Of a DNA stretch of 64,000 nucleotides, positions 17,590 through 27,300 are shown in pieces. The notes beneath the pieces were generated by a model that made no database searches, was not told where the DNA came from, and worked only from the letters and a program-made list of their open reading frames with translations. The DNA lies in the NCBI RefSeq assembly GCF_963666525.1, contig NZ_OY762905.1, positions 3,203,501-3,267,500 of the forward strand, given 5' to 3'. Each line of letters opens with the position of its first letter. Position 1 is the first letter of the stretch. Both the position numbers and the translations under genes were made by a program. This DNA comes from an uncultured Cohaesibacter sp. (lineage in GTDB: Bacteria; Pseudomonadota; Alphaproteobacteria; Rhizobiales; Cohaesibacteraceae).

Positions 17590-18114
17590 TCAGCTGGCCT
17601 TTTTCGACCGGCGACGATCTGCGCCCGTGTTGTAGGCAATTTCTGAATGATACTTGCAATAGGGAGAACCGGATTCAGACTTGTGACCACAGAAGTGGAA
17701 GTCTGTATCGCCCGGATCGCCGATTGGCCATTTGCAGGTATTTTCCGTCAGGGTCAAGATGGATGCGCGCTTGGAAATGGGCACGACAACCGGATCTGCC
17801 TCCGGACGTTTCTCGGCCTTGGGCTGCGGTGCAACCTGTGGCTGACTGTCGACCTTGAGAGCCGTAGCGCCAACGCTGGGAGCAGACGTTCCCGTGTTCG
17901 GACGAGCCGGACGGTTGGTCTGCGGGGTGCGCGGGCGACGGGCCCGTGGGGCCGTTGTGGTTGTTTTGGCACGGCCGGAAAGGCCTAGCCGATGCACTTT
18001 TCCGATGACCGCATTACGAGTGACACCGCCAAGTTCTGCCGCTACCTGGCTTGCACTCAGGCCTTCGGACCAGAGCTTTTTCAAGAGTTCAACGCGTTCG
18101 TCAGTCCAAGACAT
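17590..18114 (-). CDS. gcrA: Cell-cycle transcriptional regulator GcrA
   Basis: 174 residues from ATG 18114 (MSWTDERVELLKKLWSEGLS), the classic GcrA start; codons upstream to 18180 look non-coding. The N-terminal helix-turn-helix (SASQVAAELGGVTRNAVIGK) is the DNA-binding part, followed by a basic Thr/Pro/Arg-rich linker and a C-terminal sigma-interacting domain (ILTLTENTCKWPIGDPGD...FCGH, then PYCKYHSEIAY) with conserved Cys/His. GcrA binds sigma-70 holoenzyme and activates promoters carrying CcrM-methylated GANTC. It ends at its own strong terminator. Upstream lie a perfect DnaA box and a near-perfect CtrA box, matching its control in Caulobacter. Confidence 0.95.
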   Translation of the reverse strand: MSWTDERVELLKKLWSEGLSASQVAAELGGVTRNAVIGKVHRLGLSGRAKTTTTAPRARRPRTPQTNRPARPNTGTSAPSVGATALKVDSQPQVAPQPKAEKRPEADPVVVPISKRASILTLTENTCKWPIGDPGDTDFHFCGHKSESGSPYCKYHSEIAYNTGADRRRSKKAS

Positions 18115-18235
18115 ATTTGTGCCTCCGTCTAGACTGTTGCAGAAGGCAAACCGACGCCGCTTTTGGTCGTGAATGCACAACCAAAGGTTTGACCTTCTTC
18201 AGTGGATTTGAATTTTGCCGCACGATAGTTATTCG

Positions 18236-18251
18236 TTAATAATTCGTAAAC
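18236..18251. promoter_or_regulatory. CtrA-like binding site upstream of gcrA
   Basis: TTAA-N7-TAAAC, one mismatch from the CtrA consensus TTAA-N7-TTAAC, centred about 130 bp before the gcrA start. In Caulobacter CtrA represses gcrA. That CtrA acts here is inference. Confidence 0.45.
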
Positions 18252-18388
18252 TACTATACGCGGTGAGTCCGCTGCAACTGGATGAGGGGGCAAATCAGCC
18301 CTTTTCCCCAACTAATCGAATCAACAAATGTCCAAAAATCGCTTGACAACGGCTTTTTGAATTTATCCTCATTCATCTGTTGGTTGCC

Positions 18389-18397
18389 TGTGGATAA
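18389..18397 (-). promoter_or_regulatory. Perfect DnaA box upstream of gcrA
   Basis: TGTGGATAA is the exact complement of the TTATCCACA DnaA box. TTATCCTCA at 18363-18371 is a one-mismatch second box. They lie about 250-280 bp upstream of gcrA, a gene that DnaA activates in Caulobacter. Confidence 0.55.
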
Positions 18398-18709
18398 ACT
18401 GTGTCTAAGTATTGAATATCCTTATTTTACGTCCTTTTACCTGCTGCTGCTCATTTCCTTTGCGCTTTCGCGGATAGTGCTGCTTTTTCGCACATCCTCT
18501 GCTCATTCCTTATTCATCTTTTACGGGCGGAGTCCGTGAAACATTTTTTTGGTCGTGCTTAGGTATGAAGCACGAACGGCATGGCTGGACCAGCCTTTTC
18601 ATGTCGGCAAGTCCCATCTCTCTCTCAACAAGATTAATGTTCAGAGGGGCGGTTGAGAAATCCCGGTAACAGAATTTTTGTGCAAGATTTGTTGGTGGCC
18701 TATAAAATT

Positions 18710-18831
18710 TTGTGGATTTATTGTTTGGTAGCATAAAATTCCGTGCGTTATGCGAAGTCTCTGATTGACAAGCAGGGACCGTTCTTGCAATAGAAGGGCC
18801 TTCACCGGCCGCCGTTGGAGCGGCTTTTTTT
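18710..18831 (+). ncRNA. Candidate small RNA between gcrA and argD
   Basis: A possible promoter (TTGTGC, 17 bases, TATAAA ending near 18706) is followed by about 120 bases containing a 6-bp hairpin (GCATAA 18731-18736 with TTATGC 18748-18753) and then a GC-rich stem with a run of seven T (18808-18831). No reading frame fits the interval. The -35 match is weak, and the RNA could instead be an argD leader ending in an attenuator. I do not recognise the family. Confidence 0.35.
18808..18831 (+). terminator. Orphan intrinsic terminator upstream of argD
   Basis: GCCGC and GCGGC pair around CGTTGGA, followed by TTTTTTT. No gene on + precedes it within about 700 bp, so it must end an untranslated transcript or attenuate transcription toward argD. 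Confidence 0.65.
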
Positions 18832-19037
18832 GTTGTAATCCTGCCATTCTTGCCGGGATTTTGCTGATCTTGCCGCGAAAATTTGCTAGGGCTAGGCGAT
18901 AGGATGCCATAAAGCCCCGTTTGCGCATTTTTGCTGTGCAAGGCCGGTAGACGGCATTTCGACGGACATGCTTAACGACCCTGTCGAATTGGCGGATGAG
19001 AACAGGAGACCTTTGTCTTGGGACGAGGATGAATAAG

Positions 19038-20231
19038 ATGACGCAATCTTCGCTGTATGCCACTTATGCAAGAGCCAACCTGGAATTCGAAAAGGGAGAA
19101 GGCGCCTGGCTTACGACGCGGGATAACCGACGCTATCTGGATTTCGCCGCGGGGATTGCTGTCAACAGCCTTGGACATGCCCACCCACACCTGGTGGAAG
19201 CCTTGAAGAATCAAGCAGATAAGCTGTGGCATGTGTCCAACCTTTATGACATCCCGGGGCAGCACAAGCTGGCTGAACGTCTCTGTGCGGCAACCTTCGC
19301 CGACAAGGTCTTTTTCACCAACTCCGGTGCAGAAGCCGTCGAATGCGCCATCAAGACCGCCCGCCGCTATCAGTATGACCGGGGCGAGCCGGAGCGGTTC
19401 ACGATCCTGACCTTCGAGGGCGCCTTCCATGGCCGGACCCTTGCGACCATCGCCGCCGGTGGCCAGCCCAAGTATCTCGAGGGCTTTGGTCCGAAAGCGC
19501 CTGGTTTCGAGAGTCTGTCGGCTCTGGACATCGACTTGGTGAAACAATCTATCAATGAGACCACCGCCGGCATTCTGGTCGAGCCCATTCAGGGCGAGGG
19601 CGGCATCCGGGAAATCTCGCCGTCATTCCTCAAGGCACTCAGAAATTTGTGCGACGAAACCAACATCCTGTTAATTCTTGACGAAGTCCAGACTGGAGTC
19701 GGCAGAACCGGCCACCTCTTCGCCTATGAGGAAGCCGGCATCACGCCGGATATCATGGCAATCGCCAAGGGTATCGGCGGCGGCTTCCCGATGGGGGCCT
19801 GCCTTGCAACCGCAGAGGCGGCAAAGGGAATGGTGCCGGGAACACATGGGTCAACCTATGGTGGCAATCCGCTTGCCATGGCGGTTGGCAATGCGGTACT
19901 GGATGTGGTGCTGGAAGACGGTTTTCTCGAGAATGTTGCCAAAACCGGTTTGATCCTCAAGCAGCGGCTCGCTGGACTGAAGGACGCCTATCCGGACCTG
20001 ATTGAAGACATAAGGGGTCGTGGCCTTCTGGTCGGGCTCAAGTTGAAATTGCCACCGGCAGAGCTGGTTGCCGAACTCCGCAACGAGGGTCTCTTGACCG
20101 TTGGGGCCGGAGACAATGTTTTGCGGTTGGCGCCACCCCTGACCATCGGTCAGGAAGAAATTGATTTTGCACTCCAGGCTTTGGAGCGGGCGCTCGATAC
20201 CTTGCGCGCTGCAAAGGCAGACAGTGAATAG
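19038..20231 (+). CDS. argD: Acetylornithine aminotransferase
   Basis: 397 residues from ATG 19038, which has GAGGA eight bases upstream; ATG 19029 and an earlier frame to 18996 are alternatives. Class-III PLP-dependent fold: [18 protein letters not shown] (phosphate cup), [19 protein letters not shown], and the Schiff-base Lys at about 244 in [15 protein letters not shown]. It converts N-acetylglutamate semialdehyde to N-acetylornithine in arginine synthesis and may also act in lysine synthesis. argF and hslO follow, the usual alphaproteobacterial order; the 18 bp gap to argF indicates one operon. Confidence 0.93.
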   Translation: MTQSSLYATYARANLEFEKGEGAWLTTRDNRRYLDFAAGIAVNSLGHAHPHLVEALKNQADKLWHVSNLYDIPGQHKLAERLCAATFADKVFFTNSGAEAVECAIKTARRYQYDRGEPERFTILTFEGAFHGRTLATIAAGGQPKYLEGFGPKAPGFESLSALDIDLVKQSINETTAGILVEPIQGEGGIREISPSFLKALRNLCDETNILLILDEVQTGVGRTGHLFAYEEAGITPDIMAIAKGIGGGFPMGACLATAEAAKGMVPGTHGSTYGGNPLAMAVGNAVLDVVLEDGFLENVAKTGLILKQRLAGLKDAYPDLIEDIRGRGLLVGLKLKLPPAELVAELRNEGLLTVGAGDNVLRLAPPLTIGQEEIDFALQALERALDTLRAAKADSE

Positions 20232-20249
20232 ACAGGGGGGATTGCAGCC

Positions 20250-21182
20250 ATGTCGAATGATGCCATGCGCCATTTCGTCGATTTGGAGACCCAGAAGACC
20301 GAAGACCTGAAGACCATTCTGGCGACCGCACACAAGATCAAGGAAGCCCGCAAGGTCAAGCGCCGGACCGACATGCTCGAAGACAAGGTCATTGCCCTTG
20401 TGTTCGACAAGCCGTCGACGCGGACCCGCGTTTCCTTCGATGTCGGTGTGCGAGAGCTGGGCGGAACGCCTTTGATGCTGACCGGTGCAGAAATGCAGTT
20501 GGGCCGCGGGGAGAGCATTCCCGATACGGCGCGGGTTCTGTCGCGCTTTGTCGATGGCATCATGATCCGCATGCTCGACCATCAGGCCGTCGCCGAGCTG
20601 GCTGAGTATGCCACCGTCCCGGTGATCAATGGCTTGACCTATTATTCCCACCCCTGCCAGATCATGGCGGACATCATGACCTATGAAGAGCATCGCGGTT
20701 CGCTGCAGGGCAAGACCGTGACCTGGGTTGGGGATTACAACAACGTGCTGGCGTCATGGCTGCACGCTGCGGAGCATTTCGACTTCACCATGCGTGTTGC
20801 CGTACCCGATGAACTGATGACCGATTATGCCGTGATCGACCGGCTGCGTGGCCGTGGCGTGCGCATCGAAATGTGCGATACCGCCGACGAAGCTGCCAGC
20901 CAGTCCGACCTCATCATCACCGACACCTGGGTGTCGATGGGCGATGAGGATGCGGAACATCGCCACAATCTCTTGAAACCTTATCAGGTCAACACCAGAT
21001 TGATGGGGCTTGCCAAGGATGATGCCCTGTTCATGCACTGCCTGCCTGCCCATCGTGGCGAGGAGGTGACGGATGAAGTGATCGACGGCCCTCAATCCGT
21101 TGTCTTCGATGAAGCGGAAAACCGCCTGCACGCACAGAAGGGTGTCATGGCCTGGTGTTTTCACAAGGCCATTGGCGATTAG
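20250..21182 (+). CDS. argF: Ornithine carbamoyltransferase
   Basis: 310 residues, normal length. The carbamoyl-phosphate loop [11 protein letters not shown] (Ser56-Arg60), the [11 protein letters not shown] segment, the ornithine-side DTWVSMG block and the [11 protein letters not shown] loop (Cys264) are all present. It makes citrulline from ornithine and carbamoyl phosphate in the cytosol, the step after ArgD/ArgJ. GGGGGG-rich DNA before the ATG at 20250 serves as the ribosome site. It is followed at 251 bp by hslO. Confidence 0.95.
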   Translation: MSNDAMRHFVDLETQKTEDLKTILATAHKIKEARKVKRRTDMLEDKVIALVFDKPSTRTRVSFDVGVRELGGTPLMLTGAEMQLGRGESIPDTARVLSRFVDGIMIRMLDHQAVAELAEYATVPVINGLTYYSHPCQIMADIMTYEEHRGSLQGKTVTWVGDYNNVLASWLHAAEHFDFTMRVAVPDELMTDYAVIDRLRGRGVRIEMCDTADEAASQSDLIITDTWVSMGDEDAEHRHNLLKPYQVNTRLMGLAKDDALFMHCLPAHRGEEVTDEVIDGPQSVVFDEAENRLHAQKGVMAWCFHKAIGD

Positions 21183-21433
21183 GAATTGGCGGCAAGCAAG
21201 GCCTTGCGGGCAGGGCCTTGACGCACGCAACTGAAACAGGGACAAAGGGTGGATACAGGCGTATCCGCCCTTTGCCTTTGAGTATGTGCCGCTATTGAAC
21301 ATGAACCGAATACGCAACCGGAGTGTCGCCTCCGACTGTGTGCCGGACCTTCTTCGAACCCGAAAAGGGAAAGTCTGAACGGACTTTTGCCACCCTGATC
21401 AAGGGAGCGAAGGGGCCAGAGAAAGTGAAGCTG

Positions 21434-22429
21434 ATGACTGAACAAAGCAAGAGTGTTTCGCCGCTGGATCGCGTTCTGCCTTTTCAGGTGGACGGGCTGG
21501 ACGTGCGCGGACGCATGGTGCATCTGAACGAGACCGTCACCCGGATCATCCAGCGTCACAACTATCCCGATGCGGTCAACCGTCTACTGGCCGAGGCCAT
21601 AGCCCTGACCGCGCTGCTGGGCTCTTCCCTCAAGTTTGAGGGCAAGTTCATCCTGCAAGTGCAGTCCAAGGGCGCTGTTAACATGATGGTGGTTGATTTC
21701 AACGCGCCGGACGCCGTGCGGGCCTATGTGCGCTTTGATGAAGAGGCGTTGCAGGGGCTGATTGCCGCTGGCAAGACCCGTCCGGAGGAGCTGCTGGGCG
21801 AGGGGCATCTGGTCATGACCATCGATCAGGGACAATACATGAACCGCTATCAGGGGGTCGTCGTGCTCGATGGCAAGAGCCTCGAGGAAGCGGCGCACAG
21901 CTATTTCATGCAGTCTGAACAGCTGCCCACACGGGTGCGCCTTGCGGTTACCGAGATGGTTTCCAGGCAGGAAGACAGTGCTCCCAAGAGCGAATGGATC
22001 GCCGGCGGGCTGTTGGTGCAGTATTTGCCACAGTCCTCAGCGGACATCCCTCACCGGGATCTGCATCCGGGTGATCACCCCGATCCTGAAATGCAGAAGA
22101 CCTATCATGCCGATGAGGTTGATGTCTGGCGGGAATGCGAAGCGCTGGTCAATACCATTGACGATCATGAACTGACCGATCCCGAGGTGCCTGCCGAAAC
22201 CTTGCTCTACAGGTTGTTTCATGAAAATGGTCCACGCGTCTTCGAGGCCATGCCGATTGTCGACCGCTGCACATGCAGCCGTGAGAGGATTGGCGACATG
22301 TTCAAGACCTTCGATCCCGACGAGGTCAAGGAGATGGTCGTGGATGGCAAGATCGAGGTGACATGCGAATTCTGCAGCACGCGCTATGAATTCGATCCGG
22401 CCGAGGTTGCCAAAACAGAAGCCGATTGA
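21434..22429 (+). CDS. hslO: Hsp33 redox-regulated chaperone
   Basis: 331 residues from ATG 21434 (MTEQSKSVSPLDRVLPFQV); codons reach back to 21323 without domain content. The N-terminal domain (residues 1-200) has the expected RIIQRHNYP and ALLGSSLKFEGKFILQVQ segments. The C-terminal zinc switch is intact: C-x-C at 279/281 (RCTCSR) and C-x-x-C at 311/314 (CEFC). Under oxidative unfolding the zinc is lost, disulfides form and the protein becomes a holdase. Placement after argD-argF is conserved in Hyphomicrobiales although the biochemical link is unclear. Confidence 0.93.
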   Translation: MTEQSKSVSPLDRVLPFQVDGLDVRGRMVHLNETVTRIIQRHNYPDAVNRLLAEAIALTALLGSSLKFEGKFILQVQSKGAVNMMVVDFNAPDAVRAYVRFDEEALQGLIAAGKTRPEELLGEGHLVMTIDQGQYMNRYQGVVVLDGKSLEEAAHSYFMQSEQLPTRVRLAVTEMVSRQEDSAPKSEWIAGGLLVQYLPQSSADIPHRDLHPGDHPDPEMQKTYHADEVDVWRECEALVNTIDDHELTDPEVPAETLLYRLFHENGPRVFEAMPIVDRCTCSRERIGDMFKTFDPDEVKEMVVDGKIEVTCEFCSTRYEFDPAEVAKTEAD

Positions 22430-22902
22430 TGTTCTTGTCTCTTTGGAGACAAGGGACATGGTTTCGGTGCTCTGGAAACAATCGCTGATCAAAGATGAAA
22501 AAACCGCCTGATTTCGGGCGGTTTTTTATTTCTGAACATTTCTGAATGATACATTGTTATGCAAATCTTCGATTGCACTGGTGCTGTATCATTGAGATAA
22601 ATGCGGTATGTCTTATCCATGTTTCCCCAGGGCTTTCAGCCTCCGGGGGCGGTATCAGACAATTGGGGAAAAAAGGGCAGGCGTACGCCATGCTTTGAGG
22701 GGGAAATTCATTTCTTGATTGATCTGCCGGGCTGACAGCTGCGTACCCCTGAGCATCCGCCCTGCTTGTTTGAGATTTTTCGCAGCCCTATTATGGTTGC
22801 CGCTATTCAGATCGCGCAGGCACAAGGTCCGGCGCCATGTTTCCTTGCCGGGAGCGGCGCTGGCTACCTCATCTGCTCCGGCACAACCCTTGACCCGAGA
22901 TC
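22430..22902 (+). other. Intergenic region between hslO and the RND efflux genes
   Basis: 473 bp. It starts with the hslO terminator (22498-22527). The remainder should carry the efflux promoter. The ATTGTTATGC...TATCATTGAGATAA area at 22550-22600 is AT-rich but shows no clear operator, and no regulator gene is adjacent. Confidence 0.45.
22498..22527 (+). terminator. Intrinsic terminator of hslO
   Basis: AACCGCC and GGCGGTT pair around TGATTTCG, flanked by an A-run and TTTTTT; strong in both directions, about 70 bp after the hslO stop. Confidence 0.9.
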
Positions 22903-24381
22903 ATGAACGACCACAGCAACGACATCAAACCGTCCTTCACCGAAGAAACGCAGCACCCGTCCGGCAACAGCACGGGTGGCGCACCGCTGAGGGACGTCGA
23001 AAAGGCGCGGGGGGCTCAGTCCGCCTCCGGCCTTCTGCGCGGTGTCCTGCGGTTGGTCCTGCCGGTGGTGGTCATCGCTGCCGGTGGCTTTGCTGCCTGG
23101 AAGCTGGTGGTTACCAAGCCTGAGGTCGATCGGCGGCCACCGCTAGAGAAGACCTATGCAGTGGAAGTCAGCAAGGCCGCGCCCGCATCCATCCAGCCTT
23201 CGCTCACCCTTTATGGCACGGTCGAGGCCTCCCGTCAGGTGGATTTGCGCGCGTTGGTCAGCGGGGAAGTGATCTGGGTGAACCCGGCCGTTGCAGAGGG
23301 GCAGGTGGTTGGCGGCGGCGATGCCCTCGTCCGTATCGATCCCTTTGACTATGAAGGCGCTGTGCGCGAGGCGGAAGCCAATCTGGCCGAAGCCCGGGCC
23401 AAGCTGACGGCGAGCGAAGTCTCTCTCGCCAGCGATCAGAAGGCACTTGAGCGGCTTCAGGAGCAACTGACCCTTGCACAGAATGATTTCGACCGCGCAG
23501 AAACCCTTGCTTCACGCGGCAGTCTTACGCAACAGGCGTTGGAAAACCGCAAACTGACCCTTTCCCAGCGGCAACAGACCGTAGAAAGCCGGGAGTTTAA
23601 TCTTGAGGTCCTGTCCTCTCAGATCGAGCAGCAGAAGGCCAATGTCGCCCGCCTTGACTGGCGGCTGGAACAGGCCCGTCGCAATCTGTCCGACACCACC
23701 CTGGCTGCGCCCTTCAGGGGCGTCGTCAAGGCCAAGTCGGTTGAGCTCGGCCGTTCCGTGTCTGGCAGTGACACCCTTGTCTCGCTCTATGACCCCGATG
23801 CCATGGATGTGCGCTTTACCCTCTCCGACAGCCAGTATGGCCGCCTGACACTGGGCGGCAGCGAACTGATCGGACGCGCCATTGTCGTTCACTGGCAGCT
23901 TGGCGAGCAGGGTCGCCAGTTCAGGGCAGTGATCGACCGGGTCACCCCGGAAATCAATGCGGCCAATGGTGGTGTCGAGGTCTATGCGCGACTGGACGCG
24001 GATTCGAATCTCAGAACAGGGGCCTTCGTGGCGCTGGATGTGCCGGACAAGGTCTATGATCACGCTATTTCCATCCCGCAGGCGGCAATCTATGGCGGCG
24101 ACCTTGTCTATACCAACAAGGATGGCCGCATGGCCCCGCACAAGGTCAAGGTGCTCGCCTATCTGGGCGATAATGCGCTGATCGATGGAGAAGGGTTCGC
24201 CGCTGGCGAAGAAATCGTCACGACCCGCCTTGCAGAAGCAGGGCCCGGCCTCAAGCTGGTGGTACCCGGAGCCGAGAGCACACCGGATGCGGGCACTGCT
24301 CGGAAGGCGCCCCAGAAGGACGGTAAGCAGGACGGTAAGCAGGACGGTAAGCAGGACGGTAAGCGGGGAGTACCGCAATGA
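22903..24381 (+). CDS. RND efflux periplasmic adaptor (membrane fusion protein)
   Basis: 492 residues. After a polar cytoplasmic tail of ~47 residues comes one TM helix (VLRLVLPVVVIAAGGFAAWKLV). The periplasmic part shows the lipoyl half (LRALVSGEVIWVNPAVAEGQVV), a long coiled-coil hairpin (about 150-270), the second lipoyl half (TLAAPFRGVVKAKSVELGRSV), then beta-barrel and membrane-proximal domains. It joins an inner-membrane RND pump to an outer-membrane channel that is not encoded nearby. The C-terminus ends in four DGKQ-type repeats made by a 12-bp tandem repeat. It overlaps the permease gene by 4 bp (ATGA). The substrate is unknown. Confidence 0.9.
   Translation: MNDHSNDIKPSFTEETQHPSGNSTGGAPLRDVEKARGAQSASGLLRGVLRLVLPVVVIAAGGFAAWKLVVTKPEVDRRPPLEKTYAVEVSKAAPASIQPSLTLYGTVEASRQVDLRALVSGEVIWVNPAVAEGQVVGGGDALVRIDPFDYEGAVREAEANLAEARAKLTASEVSLASDQKALERLQEQLTLAQNDFDRAETLASRGSLTQQALENRKLTLSQRQQTVESREFNLEVLSSQIEQQKANVARLDWRLEQARRNLSDTTLAAPFRGVVKAKSVELGRSVSGSDTLVSLYDPDAMDVRFTLSDSQYGRLTLGGSELIGRAIVVHWQLGEQGRQFRAVIDRVTPEINAANGGVEVYARLDADSNLRTGAFVALDVPDKVYDHAISIPQAAIYGGDLVYTNKDGRMAPHKVKVLAYLGDNALIDGEGFAAGEEIVTTRLAEAGPGLKLVVPGAESTPDAGTARKAPQKDGKQDGKQDGKQDGKRGVPQ
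24319..24366 (+). repeat. 12-bp tandem repeat, four copies, in the adaptor gene
   Basis: Unit GACGGTAAGCAG, three exact copies and a fourth with one change (GCGG), coding Asp-Gly-Lys-Gln. Unit length divisible by three keeps the frame, so copy number can vary between strains without breaking the gene. Confidence 0.9.
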
Positions 24382-27300
24382 GCCGGTCTGACAGAAAATC
24401 GGATGGCGGGGCGGTCGCCTTCTTCGTCCATCACCCCAACGCTGCCAATCTGCTGATGATCATCCTGTTGGTCGCAGGGGTGTTTGCCCTGTCCCGGATG
24501 AACAGCCAGTTCTTCCCGACCATCGACTCCGACACCATCGAGATTTCCGTCAGCTGGACCGGAGCCAGCGCCGAGGATGTCGAGGCGAACATTCTCGAGA
24601 TCATCGAGCCCAAGGTGCGCTTCATCGACGGAATTGATCAGGTCACCTCCTATGCACGGGAGGGAGGAGCCTTCATCATTCTCGAGTTCCAGCAGGGCGT
24701 CGACATGCCTCAGGCCCTGAGGGATGTGGAATCTGCCATCGACATGATCAATACCCTGCCGGATCTCGCAGATGATCCGGTTGTCTCCTATCGCCAGTTT
24801 CGTGACGATGTGGCGCGGTTGATCCTGTCCGGTCCCTTCGATGAGGCATCCCTGCGGGGCTTTGCCAAGGAAATCCGCGACGATCTCATCGACCGGGGCA
24901 TCGATACCGTCGACTTCACCGGTTTGCGTGACGAGGAATACTACGTCGGTCTGTCCGATTATGACCTCAGACGTCTGGGCCTGACCGTGCAGGACATCGC
25001 CGGGCAGATTTCCAACAACACCCGTGATCTGCCCTCGGGCAACGTCAAGGACGGCTTCGAGAAGCAGGTCAGGACGCTGGCTGCCGAGGAGACGCCCGAG
25101 AGCCTGTCTGCAATCAAGATCAAGTCCGACATCGACGGATCGAGCGTGGCGCTGGGCGATATCGCCCGTGTAGAGCGGCGGCTTGACCCTGATCAGGTGC
25201 GCGGCATCATGCGCGGTGAGTCTGCCATCCAGCTGATTGTACGCCGGGCACCGAATGCCGACTCGCTTGATGCCTCTGCCATCGTCAATGACTACCTGGC
25301 CTCCATCGAGGGCGTTTTCCCGCCAACGCTGAAAATCACCCAGTATGATGCGCTTGCCGAAGCTCTGGTCGATCGCATCCTGCTGCTGGTCAAGAACGCG
25401 GTGTCCGGCATCCTGCTGGTGATGATCATTCTGGCGCTGTTTCTCAATCTGCGTACCGCGCTGTGGGTGACCGCCGGCATTCCCATTTCGATGCTCGCCT
25501 CCTGTGTTGCCCTGCTGGCGCTTGGCCAGAGCATCAACATGATGTCGCTGTTCTCCTTCATCATGATGCTCGGGGTCATCGTCGATGATGCCATTGTGGT
25601 GGGGGAAGAGACCACAACCCGCTATCAGGCTGGCGATCCGGGGCCGGTGGCGGCCGAGGGTGGCGGGCGGCGCATGCTGCTACCGGTGACCGCTGCGTCG
25701 TTGACGACCATTGCCGCCTTTGCGCCCATCCTGCTGATTGGTGGCGTCATCGGCCAGATGATGGGCGTGTTGCCGATTGTCGTCATCGCCGTGCTGACCG
25801 CAAGCTTCGTGGAATGCTTCTTCATCCTGCCCGGCCATCTCTCCCATTCCATGACGCCGAGCCATGACCGGGGCTGGAGCGTGCGCCGGGTCATCATGGT
25901 CGGCCTCATCATCCTGTTGCCGCTGGTGCTGTTCTATGGTCTGTCGCCGCAGCTGGTCGCCAAGTTCGGCGGCTCTACCGAGTGGCTCTGGCAGGCGCTG
26001 CATGGCCTGTTTGCCGATGGCAGCATCATGGCGCTTCTGGCGATGATCGCGGTCGCATCCTTCATTTCTCTGGTTATCGAGGCTCTGCATGTGCGCCAGC
26101 TGCGGCGCATCGATCCGCGTGCCCACCACGGACGACAAAGCGAAAGCGCCTTCCGCAAGGGCTTCGACAGGGGCTTTGCCGCCTTCCGTGACGGACCTTT
26201 CCGCGCCCTTGTGACGCTGTCCTACAACTGGCGCTACACGACACTGGCGGTCTGCATTGCCGCTATGGCGCTGGCGGGCGGCCTTGTCGCAGGGGGGCGT
26301 GTCGGCTTTGTCTTCTTTCCCTCGGCGGAAGCCGAAACGATCACCATCGCCATGACCTTCAACGTCGGCATTCTGGAAGAGGACGCAGAAGCCATCGCCG
26401 AGAAGGTGGACGACATCGTTTATGAGACCGAGGCGCAAATCGGCAAGGGCGAGAAGCTGGTGACAGCTTCTTTCATCACCCTTGGCCAGTCGGGCCGGAC
26501 CACTGCGGACAATGTCGCGTCCCTGCGCCTGCGCCTGACGCCATCGGAACAGCGTACGATACGCACGCCCGACTTCATCCGCGCGCTTAACAGGAACATG
26601 CCCGAGGTGGCTGGCCTCAGGAGTGCCTCCATTCGCGGCCAGCGCGGTGGCCCTCCCGGCGCGGATCTCGATATCCGCCTGACCGGCGCAACGCCGGATG
26701 TCCTCAAACGGGCCTCGATCGACTTGCAGGCGCGGCTGTCGGCCTATCCCGGCGTCAGCGAGCTCGATGACAACATGCCCTATGGCAAACCCGAACTGAC
26801 CCTGTCTCTGACCCCGAGGGGACGCAGCCTTGGCTTCACGGCCCAGTCCGTTGGCGAACAGATCCGCGATCTGGTGGAAGGGCGCACCGCCCGCAAGCTG
26901 GCCATACTGGATGAAGAGGTCAAGGTCCGTCTTCAGCGACTGGCCCGGCCCGACATGGACAGCCTCAGGAGCCTGTGGCTGAAAAGCCCGCAAGGCACTT
27001 TTGTGCCGCTGTCCGAAGTGGTGGACATCAGCGACCGGCAGGGTTTCTCCTCCATCCAGCGGTTTGATGGCAAGACGACCATCGCCGTGACCGCAGACGT
27101 TGATGCTGCCGTGGTAACGGCCAGCGAGCTGGTGGCCAACCTCAACGAGACCCTGATGCCGGAAATCGCCAGACAGTATGGCATCGGCTATCGCTTTTCG
27201 GGACGCAATGAAGAGCGGATGGATGCCTTCTCCGACCTGCGCATCGGTCTGATCATCGCGCTGGCTGCCATCTATATCATTCTGGCCTGGATCTTTGCGT

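Larger units (their letters stand above)
18115..19037. other. Large divergent intergenic region between gcrA and argD
   Basis: 923 bp with no convincing protein gene; frames at 18282-18539, 18510-18941 (-) and 18641-19063 (-) lack coding character. It holds a near-CtrA site (18236-18251), two GANTC sites (18265 and 18318), a perfect DnaA box (18389), an 8-bp hairpin (TCGTGCTT and AAGCACGA, 18553-18575), and a promoter-like and terminator-like pair that could delimit a small RNA (about 18710-18831). The argD promoter should lie in the last 200 bp. Confidence 0.6.

Noticed and set aside
18363-18397. Chromosomal origin suggested by two DnaA-box-like sites
   Set aside because: Only one perfect box and one near match, no cluster, no AT-rich unwinding element next to them, and no hemE or dnaA linkage; gcrA regulation explains them better.
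18510-18941. 143-codon - frame in the gcrA-argD gap
   Set aside because: No ribosome site, no domain, and it overlaps a terminator and hairpins that indicate non-coding DNA.
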